Source: Cytobacillus kochii (GTDB lineage Bacteria > Bacillota > Bacilli > Bacillales > Cytobacillaceae). Taken from it: a DNA stretch of 64,000 nt. The notes under the pieces are model-generated. The model searched no databases. It was not told the DNA's origin and saw only the letters and a program-made list of their open reading frames with translations. A program made the position numbers and the translations under genes. Positions within the stretch are counted from its first letter, which is position 1. The number at the start of each line of letters is the position of its first letter. Of this stretch, positions 44,107-54,571 are shown piece after piece. Location of the stretch: assembly GCF_020171845.1 (NCBI RefSeq), contig NZ_JAIVAM010000015.1, positions 1 through 64,000 on the forward strand, written 5' to 3'.

Positions 44107-44745
44107 TTATCGATATTGCACTTCACATCGGAAAATACGACTACCTTTATTCGAGAACTTTTCTTCGTACTCTGTCATTATATTTCCTTCATAATCACTT
44201 TGGTGAAGGTCTAAGCTGACATATTTCAATATCATACCGTATTGAGAAAAACTCATTAAAGAATATTCGAAAAGACCTTGGTTATCTGTTTTAAAATGAA
44301 TCTCTCCTTGAGGAGGAAGAATATCTTCATAAAGAGATAGGAATGTTTGATAAGTTAGTCTTCTTTTTGCATGTCGTTTTTTAGGCCACGGATCTGAGAA
44401 GTTTAAATAAATCCGATCAACTTCCCCTTTCTCAAATACCTCCCGTAACTCTGCTGCATCGATATTCATCAATTTTACATTCGGTAATTCTTCTTCAATA
44501 ATAAGATCAAGCGCACTTACAATGACGCTCTCCGCTAATTCAATACCAATATAATTAACCTCAGGATTCTGTTTTGCCATTCCAGTAATAAAACGACCTT
44601 TTCCAGTACCAATTTCGATATGAAGTGGACGATTATTACCAAAGCACGCTTGCCACTTTCCTTTTTGTTCTTTTGGCTCTTGGATAATGTATTGTGGATA
44701 ATTGGCAAGTTTTTCTCTCGCCCACGGTTTATTTCTTTGTCGCAT
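44107..44745 (-). CDS. trmB: tRNA (guanine-N7-)-methyltransferase
   Basis: This 212-residue SAM-dependent enzyme methylates G46 of tRNA. SAM-binding [10 protein letters not shown] and the family blocks [11 protein letters not shown] and F-K-T-D-N are present. Length equals the usual Firmicute TrmB. It overlaps no neighbour and ends in its own terminator. Confidence 0.96.
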   Translation of the reverse strand: MRQRNKPWAREKLANYPQYIIQEPKEQKGKWQACFGNNRPLHIEIGTGKGRFITGMAKQNPEVNYIGIELAESVIVSALDLIIEEELPNVKLMNIDAAELREVFEKGEVDRIYLNFSDPWPKKRHAKRRLTYQTFLSLYEDILPPQGEIHFKTDNQGLFEYSLMSFSQYGMILKYVSLDLHQSDYEGNIMTEYEEKFSNKGSRIFRCEVQYR

Positions 44746-44962
44746 AATTACACCTCTATATTCAATTCATCTTTCAAAAGATAACATGCAATGTAAAAGT
44801 GTGCAAGCTCCTTTATAAGGGTATCTTACTATGCAGTTTTTGAGACACTCACTACTTCCCATGGTGAAACCTCTTTTGTCATTACGGTTTTTTTGTATGT
44901 ATAAAAAACGAAAGGAATCACAATCTAGTTGTGATTCCATAAAAAGAAAAAGGGTGAGTAAA

Positions 44963-45241
44963 ATGCCAATTAGTCAAAAAGACCAATTAACATTGCTGCA
45001 GGATCTATTAAGGAACCATCACACAGATGCCTGTGGCTCCAAATCAGAATGTGAACAAATTGCTAGGCTTGTACAATCCCTACAAAACCAAGAAACTATT
45101 CATCAAGATTTACTTCCTTTATTAAATGATGTTGATCAATATAGTAAAAACGGTATAGTATCATCTGACCTAAACGAGCATATTTCTTCTAGCAAAGAGG
45201 ATCTCTCTCAATGGGTCGACACAATGAATCAACTAATATAA
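44963..45241 (+). CDS. ytzH: Conserved small protein YtzH
   Basis: This 92-residue acidic helical protein begins M-P-I-S-Q-K-D-Q-L-T-L-L. The start at 44963 follows AGGGTGAGTAA; a longer reading from 44831 lacks a site and carries unrelated residues. Function unknown. It is convergent with ytmP, overlapping by 13 bp at the 3' ends, and follows the divergent trmB, as in B. subtilis. Confidence 0.85.
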   Translation: MPISQKDQLTLLQDLLRNHHTDACGSKSECEQIARLVQSLQNQETIHQDLLPLLNDVDQYSKNGIVSSDLNEHISSSKEDLSQWVDTMNQLI

Positions 45242-46020
45242 TCTAAATGAAGCCTTCTTTCCAGCCCTTGGATTAGATTATTCATTTCCTGAAAACGGAA
45301 TTTACTTTTATGCCATTGAATACTATCCAAGGCTTGGAACAATGCATACCACTTCATGCGCAATCGCAAATCTTCCGTCAACACCATGCCATATAACTGA
45401 AGCCACTCACTCCATTGTTCATATGGAATATAGGCATATAATAATGTGCCTATATCTATAGCCGGGTCACCGATCATTGCTCCATCCCAATCTATTAAAA
45501 ACAACTGATTATCCTCGGATAATAGCCAATTATTATGATTTACATCACAATGACACACAGTCGTTACATCCGTTTCAATCGCATTCACTGTGTCTTTTAA
45601 AAATGTTAGTGACTCAGCTACTAATGGAATTTCCAATAAGTCTTGATCCAATTCCGTTAATAGTGATTGTAATACTGTCTCTGGATGTATGGCCGATTTC
45701 CCTAACCTAGTTAACATGGCAAGCAATGGTTTTGATGAGTGAATCTTCTTTAGCAGCTTGGCTACGCGCTCGCTATTCATTTGCGATTGCCTAAGCTCAC
45801 TACCACTCATCCATTGCTGAGCAGTAAATACATCTCCATTCTCCATCCTTTTCGTCCAAACAAGCTTCGGGACAATTCCTTCAGCAGAAAGCACGGCTAG
45901 AAAAGGAGAAGAATTCCTTTTTAAAAATAATCGCTGTTCATCATGTTGTGCATAATAGGCTTCTCCAGTTGCACCACCAGCCGGGATAATCCGCCAGTCA
46001 TCCCCGAATAAATTTTCCAA
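45229..46020 (-). CDS. ytmP: Aminoglycoside-phosphotransferase-like kinase YtmP
   Basis: This 263-residue protein kinase-like fold (choline kinase/APH family) has the catalytic loop C-H-C-D-V-N-H-N-N-W and metal motif L-I-D-W-D-G-A. The N-terminal lobe shows G-G-A-T-G-E-A and a Lys in R-L-F-L-K. Substrate unknown. Its 3' end overlaps the convergent ytzH by 13 bp. Position next to trmB/ytzH is conserved. Confidence 0.88.
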   Translation of the reverse strand: MENLFGDDWRIIPAGGATGEAYYAQHDEQRLFLKRNSSPFLAVLSAEGIVPKLVWTKRMENGDVFTAQQWMSGSELRQSQMNSERVAKLLKKIHSSKPLLAMLTRLGKSAIHPETVLQSLLTELDQDLLEIPLVAESLTFLKDTVNAIETDVTTVCHCDVNHNNWLLSEDNQLFLIDWDGAMIGDPAIDIGTLLYAYIPYEQWSEWLQLYGMVLTEDLRLRMKWYALFQALDSIQWHKSKFRFQEMNNLIQGLERRLHLDYIS

Positions 46021-46099
46021 AATAGTTCACCTGCAATTTACTACGCCATTTATGAATAGCTGTATTAAACAATTTCACACTTAAGTTTCATCTGAAAAT

Positions 46100-46136
46100 A
46101 AAAATAGCTATTGATACAAATTCAACAATAGCTATC
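46100..46136 (-). terminator. amyX terminator
   Basis: On the minus strand ATAGCTATTG pairs exactly with CAATAGCTAT and is followed by TTTTTATTTT. Confidence 0.85.
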
Positions 46137-46165
46137 TTTATAAATTTTATCTCTTTCAAGAGTTT

Positions 46166-48292
46166 TTAGCAAGTTACTTTTTCCTGAACAAAACAATAGC
46201 AGGAAAATGGAGGCAAAGTAATATTAGAATAGTTACCTAACGAATGAGGAGAGGCTTGATTTTGGGTGACAAATAATTGCCATTGCCCATATGGTAAGGA
46301 AATTTCATATTCCTTTTCAGTTGGATTAAAATAACATAATACATCCTCATTAAACTTATGATGTGAAAGTAAATACGCCAGTAGTGGTTTTTCAATATCT
46401 AGAAAATTTACCGCTTCATTAATTTGCTTCGTACTGTATAAACGTAAAATCGCATACTTTTTTCTGAAAGCAATTAATCCTTTTACATATTCAACATTCT
46501 CTTTATACTTACTCCTAGCCATCCAATCCAATTGATTCACACAATCAGGTGAACGATAACTATTCCCTTCACCGTTTTTTGTCCGAAAGAACTCTTGACC
46601 ACTGTGCAAGAAAGGAATCCCTTGGGCAAGAAGAACCATCGCTGTTGCTAATCGATGTCTTAGTCTTTTACTTTCATCTGTGTCTTCAGGAAAACATATA
46701 TGGATTTTATCCCACAAAGTATGATTATCATGTACTTCTACATAATTAACCGTCTGAAATGGTTCATTAAATATCCCTTGTTGACCAATGCTCCCCTTCA
46801 ATACCGTTTTAGCTGTTTGATAATAATAGTGATTACCAAGTGCATATCCACAATCGTATAGATTAAATGTATTCCCTTTTATTCCATCTCTAAACTGATC
46901 ATTGAATTGTGCAATGGCACCAAGCCTATCTTGATTATGAATATTCGCTTTCTCTTCTTTAGCGAGAGGTGTATTTAAGTCCCAACCTTCACCGATAACA
47001 AGGATTGTCGAATCAATACTATCTAACGTTTTCCGGATAAGTTTCATCGTTGTCACATCTAAAATACCCATTAAGTCAAATCGAAAACCATCAACCTTAA
47101 AAGTGTTGGTCCAATAAGTAATCGAATCAACAATAAAATTTCTTACCATATGCCTTTCAGATGCGATATCATTTCCGACACCTGTACCATTTGATGGAGT
47201 ACCATTTAGATCATGTCTAAAATAATAGCCTGGAACAATTTTTTCAAAAGAGGAAGTTTCTCTTTCATACACATGATTATAGACAACATCTAAAATGACC
47301 CTTATACCATTTTGATGAATGACATCAATGAGCTCGATTAATTCATTTATTCTTGTATAAGGAGTGGCAGCATTAGAAGCATAGCTTCCTTGTGGCACAT
47401 TAAAATGAAGAGGATTATATCCCCAATTATAACAATCGTCTGGTCTTGTCTCGTCAACTCCAGCAAAATGATTCAATGGTAAAAATTCGATATGTGTTAT
47501 ACCTAATTCTTTCATATAATTGAGTCCTGTAGAATCTCCTTTTACGTTAGTAGTGTTCTCTTCAGCTATTCCCTTATATAAGCCTTTGTGGCGGACACCG
47601 CTATTTGGGTGAATGGTCAAATCCCGAATATGCGTTTCGTAAATAATGGCATCTGTCATCATTGAGAAGGATGGACGTGCTGTTTTTGGATGTTTAAATC
47701 GATTCTCATCAATAATGACACCTAATTGCCCATTCGGAGTAATTGCTTTTACATATGGGTCTACAGCTTCTCTCCAAACCCCGTTCACACATATGTGGTA
47801 GCAATAACACCATTCATGTACATCCATTGATACAGTAACCTGCCAAACGCCTTTTTGCTTCCTACTCAGTTCAATCATTTCTGAATCATCGCCATGCTGT
47901 AACTCTAATCGTAGGGCAGTTGCTGTTGGTGCCCATACTTTAAAAGTCGTTGCATGCGGTTGATATTCATATCCAAGAGGCCCTTCATATTTGAAGAGCT
48001 CATCAAATTCAGGTGTTCTTGTCACCGACCCAATATCGACCTCAATCACATCTCCGTGTTCACTTTCTATATAACCTATCGCCCCAAATGGAAAAAGATG
48101 AGGAAAAGAGCAATAGTATTTGCGAAAATCATTAATTTCTTCCATTCCTTCTATTACAAGCTCGTAACTTTCATCACGATGAATATAAGTAAAATACTTT
48201 GAATGGCCCTGGTGATAATCATAAGGAAGTAATAATGTGATTAAATCTAATCGATCTATATACGCATAAAATGCTTTCTTACTATCATTCAT
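46166..48292 (-). CDS. amyX: Type I pullulanase
   Basis: This 708-residue GH13 debranching enzyme cleaves alpha-1,6 bonds of pullulan and amylopectin. It has an N-terminal beta domain and CBM48-like module (~1-200), then the barrel with the pullulanase type I signature Y-N-W-G-Y-N-P. Region I is D-V-V-Y-N-H-V, region II G-F-R-F-D-L-M-G (nucleophile Asp), region III I-G-E-G-W-D and region IV Y-V-E-V-H-D-N-H. No signal peptide is visible, so it is intracellular. The start at 48292 follows GGGGGAG; a reading from 48313 is less likely. Confidence 0.94.
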   Translation of the reverse strand: MNDSKKAFYAYIDRLDLITLLLPYDYHQGHSKYFTYIHRDESYELVIEGMEEINDFRKYYCSFPHLFPFGAIGYIESEHGDVIEVDIGSVTRTPEFDELFKYEGPLGYEYQPHATTFKVWAPTATALRLELQHGDDSEMIELSRKQKGVWQVTVSMDVHEWCYCYHICVNGVWREAVDPYVKAITPNGQLGVIIDENRFKHPKTARPSFSMMTDAIIYETHIRDLTIHPNSGVRHKGLYKGIAEENTTNVKGDSTGLNYMKELGITHIEFLPLNHFAGVDETRPDDCYNWGYNPLHFNVPQGSYASNAATPYTRINELIELIDVIHQNGIRVILDVVYNHVYERETSSFEKIVPGYYFRHDLNGTPSNGTGVGNDIASERHMVRNFIVDSITYWTNTFKVDGFRFDLMGILDVTTMKLIRKTLDSIDSTILVIGEGWDLNTPLAKEEKANIHNQDRLGAIAQFNDQFRDGIKGNTFNLYDCGYALGNHYYYQTAKTVLKGSIGQQGIFNEPFQTVNYVEVHDNHTLWDKIHICFPEDTDESKRLRHRLATAMVLLAQGIPFLHSGQEFFRTKNGEGNSYRSPDCVNQLDWMARSKYKENVEYVKGLIAFRKKYAILRLYSTKQINEAVNFLDIEKPLLAYLLSHHKFNEDVLCYFNPTEKEYEISLPYGQWQLFVTQNQASPHSLGNYSNITLPPFSCYCFVQEKVTC

Positions 48293-48973
48293 ATTACTCC
48301 CCCATCCCTTCATTTAATTATTTTTCTCTTTGCTAGATTGGAAATATCTCTTAGGTGTAACGGGAAGCCGCATAGAGATAGAAAGTCCAAGATGTGACAT
48401 CACTTCTTTATACTTCCCTACTTTCCTTTGCAATGTGAGAATATTAATCAATTATGATAATGTCCACCCCTGTACTCGCCACAGTTACTAACGACATTTG
48501 CGGAAATCATATGTAACGCCAACAAAAAGTCTCAGGTTCTATTGCTGTCGGTTTATAAAACGATTCACTTTATAGGGAACTTGAGCATTAAACACAGCCC
48601 GTTATTTTTACAAATAGTGAGTAGAGTTATTTAATCCGCATATTCTCCCTATATCAAACTCTTCTTCATTATCTATATTATTCACCAGCGATTTAAGTGC
48701 TTGTTTAGCTGAATAGACTTTCAAAATACCTCTTGCCAAATTATTACCCGCTCTATATGGAAAAAGGCCAGTTTAACAGCCGAGCTCTTATACCATCCAT
48801 TATGTAGTTCATGAATGGTACAAACACTGCCTTACAAACCAATAACACTCTTTTATTCGGACCCTGTTACCTGACAACAGTATTTGGCTTGACTGTCTTA
48901 CATTTGACTGAACGAGTGAAACACTCATTTAATTTCATTTTTTACGTATGGATAGACAATAATCGCCTATTCA
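48293..48973. other. Long intergenic region upstream of amyX
   Basis: There are 681 bp without an intact gene. A minus-strand frame at about 48618-48770 reads F-P-Y-R-A-G-N-N-L-A-R-G-I-L-K-V-Y-S-A-K-Q and stops at L-N-N-S-T-H-Y-L; it has no start or ribosome site and may be a gene remnant. A partial inverted repeat (ATACCATCCATT...ATGAATGGTAC) at 48791-48821 resembles the one at 39637. Confidence 0.45.
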
Positions 48974-49921
48974 TCATCCTTCCCCTATGTCACTCCATTC
49001 AGATCTTTCAAATGATATCCTTTCCGCATAAGTCAACAAGGCTTGTGCTGCTAATAACTGCTGACTTTTTAACGGTGCTTTTGTTTGTCTTTGATTTATG
49101 AACCAAGACGGATACTCTTTCCGGTCAATTAAAGTAACATCAAAGGGAACTGATGGATAATCAATATATCCTTCTCGGCAAAGAACGACCTTTTGAACAG
49201 GTAAAGTGACATCATGTTTGTCCAAAATTTTCTTGACTACTGTGACTGTTCTGTTCAATGAGATCAATGGGTTTAAAATTTTCTGTTCATTTTCTTTTTT
49301 AGCTAACCAAAATCGGCCAGCACTTCCGGTATAAGCCGTTAATTCAGCACCGTCTAAAAAATGGAGACAGATTACTTCTGTCGGTGTGAGAACAATTGTA
49401 TCAAGAGAAACCGGTGCTTGACCTAGCTTTAGTATCGGCTGAAAAAGGACAAGGAATGTATCTGGAAACCTTTGTAACAAGTATTTTAACTGTTCATTAT
49501 AATAGTAACTTCTTGATAGAGACGATTCAGAAAACAAGGTTGAGCTTGCCCATTTTAATTGTGTACGAAATAATTGATCGAGGTACATTTGCTTAAGTTC
49601 CTTTGTTGAGGTAGGTCTCACATGATAGTCCGCGGTAAATGAAAATGACTCTTCATTATGATTCGTTTCCTCTTCAGCCACCTCTTCAATCATTGTCTCT
49701 TTGTTTCTTTTTACAATATTGAGCAACTTATCCTTCAAGCGTGGTTTATGATATTGAGCTGGTTCTTTCTCTATGAGTTGGTACTCTTTTCCTTCTTCTT
49801 CAAAACGGGTCAACAACAGTTCCCATTGTTGTTTTTTTAATTTTACAAATCTAGATGGATATAAATAAATATTCTGCTCATATCGTGAAATACAATCGAC
49901 AATTTTTATTAACTGCCCCAC
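48974..49921 (-). CDS. ytlQ: NERD-like domain protein (YtlQ)
   Basis: This 315-residue protein has an acidic/basic N-terminal part (~1-110), then a NERD-like nuclease-related fold region with L-D-T-I-V-L-T-P-T-E-V-I-C-L and L-N-P-L-I-S-L-N-R-T-V. Nuclease activity is unproven. It starts at GTG 49921 with AGGGGGTAG upstream and sits 12 bp after the ytlP gene. The B. subtilis order amyX-ytlQ-ytlP-ytkP supports the name. Confidence 0.7.
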   Translation of the reverse strand: MGQLIKIVDCISRYEQNIYLYPSRFVKLKKQQWELLLTRFEEEGKEYQLIEKEPAQYHKPRLKDKLLNIVKRNKETMIEEVAEEETNHNEESFSFTADYHVRPTSTKELKQMYLDQLFRTQLKWASSTLFSESSLSRSYYYNEQLKYLLQRFPDTFLVLFQPILKLGQAPVSLDTIVLTPTEVICLHFLDGAELTAYTGSAGRFWLAKKENEQKILNPLISLNRTVTVVKKILDKHDVTLPVQKVVLCREGYIDYPSVPFDVTLIDRKEYPSWFINQRQTKAPLKSQQLLAAQALLTYAERISFERSEWSDIGEG

Positions 49922-49933
49922 CCTACTACCCCC

Positions 49934-50494
49934 TTAACTTTTTAATGAAAATGTTGCTATTCTTTTATATTTCGGCTTACTCTCTGTATTTACTTCATAA
50001 AGACCCACTTCAGTAGCTTCAAATGATAATGGTGTTTCCATAATAGGCGGAAAATGTGTGAACTGATTTTCACCTTGCCACTTTTTAGCTAATGTAATAT
50101 GTGGTGTGAAATTTCTTCTATCACGTGAGAAACCATACTTTTCACAGACTTGATTAACAATTGATTGAATCTCATGTAATTGCTTTTCTTTATGTATATC
50201 ACACCATAGAATACGAGGGCGTTCTTTAAGCCCAAAAGTTTGAACACCTTCAAGATACAGCGTAAATGAGGAAATATTTTTTAAATCATTAACTATCACT
50301 CGGTTCATTTCGTCCAATACTTCTAATGAAGCACCCCCTAAGAAAGCAAGAGTAATGTGATAATCACATTCATGGACCCAATCTTTAAATGGATAATCAG
50401 CCTCTACTGCCAGACATTTTTGCTTTATGATTAATTGTATATTTCTTGGAATACTAATCGCATAAAAGTAATGAGGATTTCTCTTTTCCATCAT
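49934..50494 (-). CDS. ytlP: RNA 2',3'-cyclic phosphodiesterase (ThpR/LigT family)
   Basis: This 186-residue 2H phosphoesterase has the two catalytic His motifs Y-H-I-T-L-A-F and P-H-I-T-L-A-K. It opens cyclic phosphates at RNA ends. GGAGGATAAAG precedes the ATG. Co-transcribed with ytlQ. The name follows conserved position; the family also matches. Confidence 0.88.
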   Translation of the reverse strand: MMEKRNPHYFYAISIPRNIQLIIKQKCLAVEADYPFKDWVHECDYHITLAFLGGASLEVLDEMNRVIVNDLKNISSFTLYLEGVQTFGLKERPRILWCDIHKEKQLHEIQSIVNQVCEKYGFSRDRRNFTPHITLAKKWQGENQFTHFPPIMETPLSFEATEVGLYEVNTESKPKYKRIATFSLKS

Positions 50495-50675
50495 CTTTAT
50501 CCTCCCAATTCCTTTTGATTATCTATATCTATTTTATCAGAACAGATAAGAATTTCAGTATTTTTCCATAGGTATGATGTCATGTTTGCCTTTAAGCAAT
50601 TCCTTTATAACTGATAAGTTAAATATGATATAACTATAATAAAGAGTAAAGCATTGAAGAAAGGATGCGACTTGA

Positions 50676-51605
50676 ATGAAGGTTGTTGAAAACTTAGCGC
50701 AACTAATAGGAGACACCCCTCTATTGAAATTAAATAAAATTGGACCTAAAAATGGGGCTACTATTTATGGGAAACTAGAGTTTTTTAATCCTAGCAAAAG
50801 CGTAAAGGATCGAGCAGCATATAATATGATTCTAAAAGCAGAGCAAGCAGGGTTATTAAAACCAGGGGCGACAATTATTGAACCTACAAGCGGAAATACA
50901 GGCATAGGTCTGGCTATGAATGCTGCCGCTAGAGGATATAAAAGTATACTCGTAATGCCCGATACGATGACGAAAGAAAGAATCAATTTATTAAAAGCGT
51001 ACGGTGCAGAAGTTGTTCTCACACCAGGAGATGAAAAAATGCCTGGTTCAATTAGAAAAGCAAAAGAATTAGCTAAACAAATTCCTAATAGCTTTATCCC
51101 TATGCAATTTGAAAATAATGCTAACCCAGATGCGCATAGGCATTCAACTGCTATTGAAATTATTGATGGGATGAAACAAATAGGTAAGGATTTGTCTGCA
51201 TTCGTTGCTACTGCAGGGACAGGGGGAACCATTACAGGAACCGGGGAAGTATTGAAAGATTATTATAAGGGACTCCAAGTCCATGTTGTAGAACCAAAAG
51301 GTTCGCCTGTGCTTTCCGGTGGAGAACCAGGAAAACATAAATTAGTAGGGACGAGTCCTGGCTTTATACCAGATATCTTAAACACAAATGTCTATGATGA
51401 AATACATCAAATCACAGACGAAGACGCCTATCAAACAACAAGAGACCTCGCACGAAAAGAGGGCATCCTTGTCGGGCCATCATCTGGAGCTGCTTGTTTC
51501 GCAGCGATACAGGTCGCTAAAGATTTCACACCAGATGATGTCGTTGTATTCATTGTTTGTGACACAGGTGAGAGATATTTATCAAGTGATTTATTTAAAA
51601 TTTGA
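50676..51605 (+). CDS. ytkP: PLP-dependent cysteine synthase-like protein
   Basis: This 309-residue fold-type II PLP enzyme has the PLP lysine in N-P-S-K-S-V-K-D-R-A, the substrate loop P-T-S-G-N-T-G and the phosphate cup G-T-G-G-T-I-T-G. It resembles CysK/CysM and probably makes cysteine from O-acetylserine; paralogues may use other sulfur donors. Divergent to ytlP, as in B. subtilis ytkP. AAAGGATGCGAC precedes the ATG. Confidence 0.9.
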   Translation: MKVVENLAQLIGDTPLLKLNKIGPKNGATIYGKLEFFNPSKSVKDRAAYNMILKAEQAGLLKPGATIIEPTSGNTGIGLAMNAAARGYKSILVMPDTMTKERINLLKAYGAEVVLTPGDEKMPGSIRKAKELAKQIPNSFIPMQFENNANPDAHRHSTAIEIIDGMKQIGKDLSAFVATAGTGGTITGTGEVLKDYYKGLQVHVVEPKGSPVLSGGEPGKHKLVGTSPGFIPDILNTNVYDEIHQITDEDAYQTTRDLARKEGILVGPSSGAACFAAIQVAKDFTPDDVVVFIVCDTGERYLSSDLFKI

Positions 51606-51618
51606 ATATAGAGCTAGA

Positions 51619-51658
51619 AAGCCGGACGAATTCTATCGTAGATTTGTCCGGCTTTTTT
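51619..51658 (+). terminator. ytkP terminator
   Basis: AGCCGGAC pairs with GTCCGGCT, 17 nt loop, followed by six T. Confidence 0.9.
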
Positions 51659-51953
51659 ATTATTACACTCCTAAATTAAAAACCGATCCCCCGTTAACCA
51701 AGTTTACCAAGCTTTCACACCTCGTATGTATCCAATTTGATTCCCTAATTTCCTATTTTAGTTTTCATTTGTGTCTTTCCTGCTAAATGACTTGCAAGTT
51801 CGCATTGCTCGGCTTTCATTCCCATTCTCGCTTTCTGAGTAATATGCAAACCACACATTTAATATGTACCTTGTGCTTCCAATGTGCCCTAAGGAAACCC
51901 TCCCATATTTCTTTCGCGTGTTCCCCGCTCATATGCGTTATGTTTAGAGCACC

Positions 51954-51989
51954 AAAAAAAAAGGCCACTCGATTTATCGAATGGCCATT
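51954..51989 (-). terminator. Exporter terminator
   Basis: On the minus strand AATGGCCATTCG pairs with CGAGTGGCC and is followed by nine T. Confidence 0.88.
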
Positions 51990-51992
51990 CTC

Positions 51993-53513
51993 TTATACTT
52001 CTGCACTCACTTGTTTTGAATGCCTATTGTCTTCCTCTTCTTCTAACTTACGTACTGCTTCCTCACTTGTATCTACTCGTTTTATAAATAATACGAGTAT
52101 AAGTGCAACAATATTAATGACAAGTGATACATAGAAGGCATATTGTATACCTGCTAGTAACGCTTGTTGAGTAACTGCAGCAGTTGTTGCTTCTGTCATT
52201 GTTGTAGGGTCTACACCTGTCATTAAGCTTTCTGCTTCAGATTGTGTGACACTATTCATAATCGTTACTAATATAGCTGTACCGATTGAACCCGAAACTT
52301 GTTGAGCTGTGTTATTTATTGCTGTTCCATGTGGATTTAAGCGATTTGGAATTTGGTTCATACCATTTGTCATAATTGGCATCATTACCATTGACATACC
52401 AAACATTCTCAACGCATAGATAATCACAATATGACTATAGGATGTATCGATTTGTAAATTAGCTAACATATAAGTTGAAATAGCTGTCACTATTAAACCA
52501 ACAGCAGCTAACATACGCGGTCCAAATTTATCAAATAACTTACCAGTGATCGGTGACATAATTCCCATCACAATTGCTCCTGGAAGCATTAACAGACCAG
52601 AATCGAGCGGCGATATTCCACGAACACTCTGGACATATGCTGGAGTTAAGATCATACCTGAAAACATTGCGACCGCATTAACAATTGCAATCACTGATCC
52701 CAGTGCAAACATCGGATATTTATATACACGTAAATCTAATAGTGGTTTTTCCATTGTCATTTGACGAATAATAAAGAGAATAAGTGAAATGCCACCAACA
52801 ATTAAAGTCGTTAGTACCCATGTATCTGTCCAACCATCAGCACTTGCAGAACTAAATCCATACAGCAAGCCGCCGAAACCTAGACAAGATAGCACGACTG
52901 AAAAATAATCAAGTTGCACATTTTTATTTTGAGGCATAACGTTCTCTAATTTCCAAATAGATAGTAATAAGCTGATGATTGCTAATGGCAAAATCATCTC
53001 AAAAAGAACACGCCAATCGTGATATTGAACAATATACCCAGACAAAGTCGGACCAATGGCTGGTGCAGTAATCATAACTAACCCAAACACACCCATTGCC
53101 GTACCGCGTTTTTCACGAGGAAAACTAACAAGCATGACGTTCATTAATAAAGGCCCCATAACGGATGCACCTGCAGCCTGAACCATGCGACCTGCTAATA
53201 ACATACCAAAGTTTGGTGCAAATGCAGCCATCGCTGTACCAATTGTAAATACAGACATACAGAAAATATATAAGCTACGATTTTTAAAACGTGTTAGTAA
53301 GAATGCTGAAGCAGGAACAAGCACGCCACTAACTAGCATATACCCAGTTGCCAGCCACTGAACTGTAGAATAATTTTCTACATTTAAATCGACCATAATA
53401 CTAGGCAATGCCACATTTAATAATGAATTATTTAAGAAAGACACAAACGCACCGACAAATAATATCGCAAGCATTAAATACGGAGGTTTTTGAGGTTGTA
53501 AACTTGAATCCAT
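51993..53513 (-). CDS. DHA2-type MFS drug exporter (EmrB/QacA-like)
   Basis: This 506-residue protein has 14 predicted membrane segments, as in DHA2 exporters. Motif A-like T-R-F-K-N-R-S-L and the GP-rich motif C region A-P-A-I-G-P-T-L-S-G are present, with a charged tail. It probably exports drugs or lipophilic compounds with proton uptake; the substrate is unknown. A divergent TetR gene and a clear promoter lie upstream. Confidence 0.9.
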   Translation of the reverse strand: MDSSLQPQKPPYLMLAILFVGAFVSFLNNSLLNVALPSIMVDLNVENYSTVQWLATGYMLVSGVLVPASAFLLTRFKNRSLYIFCMSVFTIGTAMAAFAPNFGMLLAGRMVQAAGASVMGPLLMNVMLVSFPREKRGTAMGVFGLVMITAPAIGPTLSGYIVQYHDWRVLFEMILPLAIISLLLSIWKLENVMPQNKNVQLDYFSVVLSCLGFGGLLYGFSSASADGWTDTWVLTTLIVGGISLILFIIRQMTMEKPLLDLRVYKYPMFALGSVIAIVNAVAMFSGMILTPAYVQSVRGISPLDSGLLMLPGAIVMGIMSPITGKLFDKFGPRMLAAVGLIVTAISTYMLANLQIDTSYSHIVIIYALRMFGMSMVMMPIMTNGMNQIPNRLNPHGTAINNTAQQVSGSIGTAILVTIMNSVTQSEAESLMTGVDPTTMTEATTAAVTQQALLAGIQYAFYVSLVINIVALILVLFIKRVDTSEEAVRKLEEEEDNRHSKQVSAEV

Positions 53514-53555
53514 ACTTTCTCATCCTTTTTATTTTTTTATTTCGAGTACTGAACC

Positions 53556-53584
53556 ATTTTAAACCCAAAGTATAAATTGGTCAA
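53556..53584 (-). promoter_or_regulatory. Exporter promoter
   Basis: TTGACC (complement of 53579-53584), 17 nt, and TAAAAT (complement of 53556-53561). The divergent TetR product probably binds nearby; no clear dyad was assigned. Confidence 0.55.
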
Positions 53585-53667
53585 CATATTTATACTAAAA
53601 GTTCAATTGCATTGTATTTCTCTTCTTAAGAATCTATAATGAAAGCCATAAGGGTGGGGAATACACG

Positions 53668-54540
53668 ATGAATAACAAGAAGAAGAAAGTGGCAGATGCA
53701 GCATTGAAACTGTTTCAAGAAAAGGGGATTCAACAAACATCTGTACAAGATATTATTGATTCAGCAAATATTTCCAAAGGGACATTCTACAATTATTTCG
53801 CCACAAAAAATGATTGTATCGCTGAGATATTAGAGGATTTGCGCTATGAAGCAAGTCAAAGAAGAATTGCACTACAAGTGGGGAAAGATACAAAAGATAG
53901 AGACGTCTTTATTGATCAAATCTCCCTTTTATACACACTGCAAGAAGCCAGTAATCTTCATCGATTGTTTGAAGCGATATTGCATTCAAATGAAAAGGAT
54001 TTAAAAAAACTCGTTTTACAACATAGAGTGTACGATATGGAATGGTTAACTTTTAGAGTTATTGAGGTATTTGGAGAAGACACTAGAGATTATGCGTTTG
54101 AAGGAGTTGTCTTATTTACTGGAATGCTCCAACACCTTCTATTTGTGAAAAGAATTACGAACAATGTTTACGATTTAAAACAACTTATTGATGTGACACT
54201 ATCTTATTTAGAGATGATTTTACAAACGATGAAATCTAGTGGCGTTTCTCTTCTCAATTATTCAGCTATTAATCAGCTAAGAACTCATATAAATAAACGG
54301 ATTATCAAAATTGAAGAAATTTTTGAGTTTGCTCAGCAATTGCAAGAACAGCACCAATTTGATGAAGATCAACAAGATTTATTTGATGCGATATTAACAG
54401 AATTAAAAGCAGATCGAATTCGTAAACCTGTTCTGTTACCTTTACTCAAACCTTTCCAAACCTCACTAGACAAGACAGAGATCGAACTACAAGCTCATAC
54501 GTTTACAAATTTGATTTGGTACTATTTACAAACAAAATAA
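53668..54540 (+). CDS. TetR-family transcriptional regulator
   Basis: This 290-residue protein has the N-terminal HTH V-A-D-A-A-L-K-L-F-Q-E-K-G-I-Q-Q-T-S-V and G-T-F-Y-N-Y-F-A-T-K (~1-50), and a long effector domain, larger than the usual ~200 residues. It is divergent from the DHA2 exporter, which it probably represses until a ligand binds. GGGTGGGG ribosome-like site precedes the ATG. Confidence 0.9.
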   Translation: MNNKKKKVADAALKLFQEKGIQQTSVQDIIDSANISKGTFYNYFATKNDCIAEILEDLRYEASQRRIALQVGKDTKDRDVFIDQISLLYTLQEASNLHRLFEAILHSNEKDLKKLVLQHRVYDMEWLTFRVIEVFGEDTRDYAFEGVVLFTGMLQHLLFVKRITNNVYDLKQLIDVTLSYLEMILQTMKSSGVSLLNYSAINQLRTHINKRIIKIEEIFEFAQQLQEQHQFDEDQQDLFDAILTELKADRIRKPVLLPLLKPFQTSLDKTEIELQAHTFTNLIWYYLQTK

Positions 54541-54571
54541 AAACAGCTTGGACAGTTTTGCTTTTATCTAA

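Larger units (their letters stand above)
51606..51992. other. Intergenic region with two terminators
   Basis: This holds the ytkP terminator on the left and the exporter terminator on the right, with nothing recognised between. Confidence 0.6.

Noticed and set aside
48618..48770. Minus-strand frame upstream of amyX
   Set aside because: Coding-like composition but no start or ribosome site and an early stop; at most a remnant.
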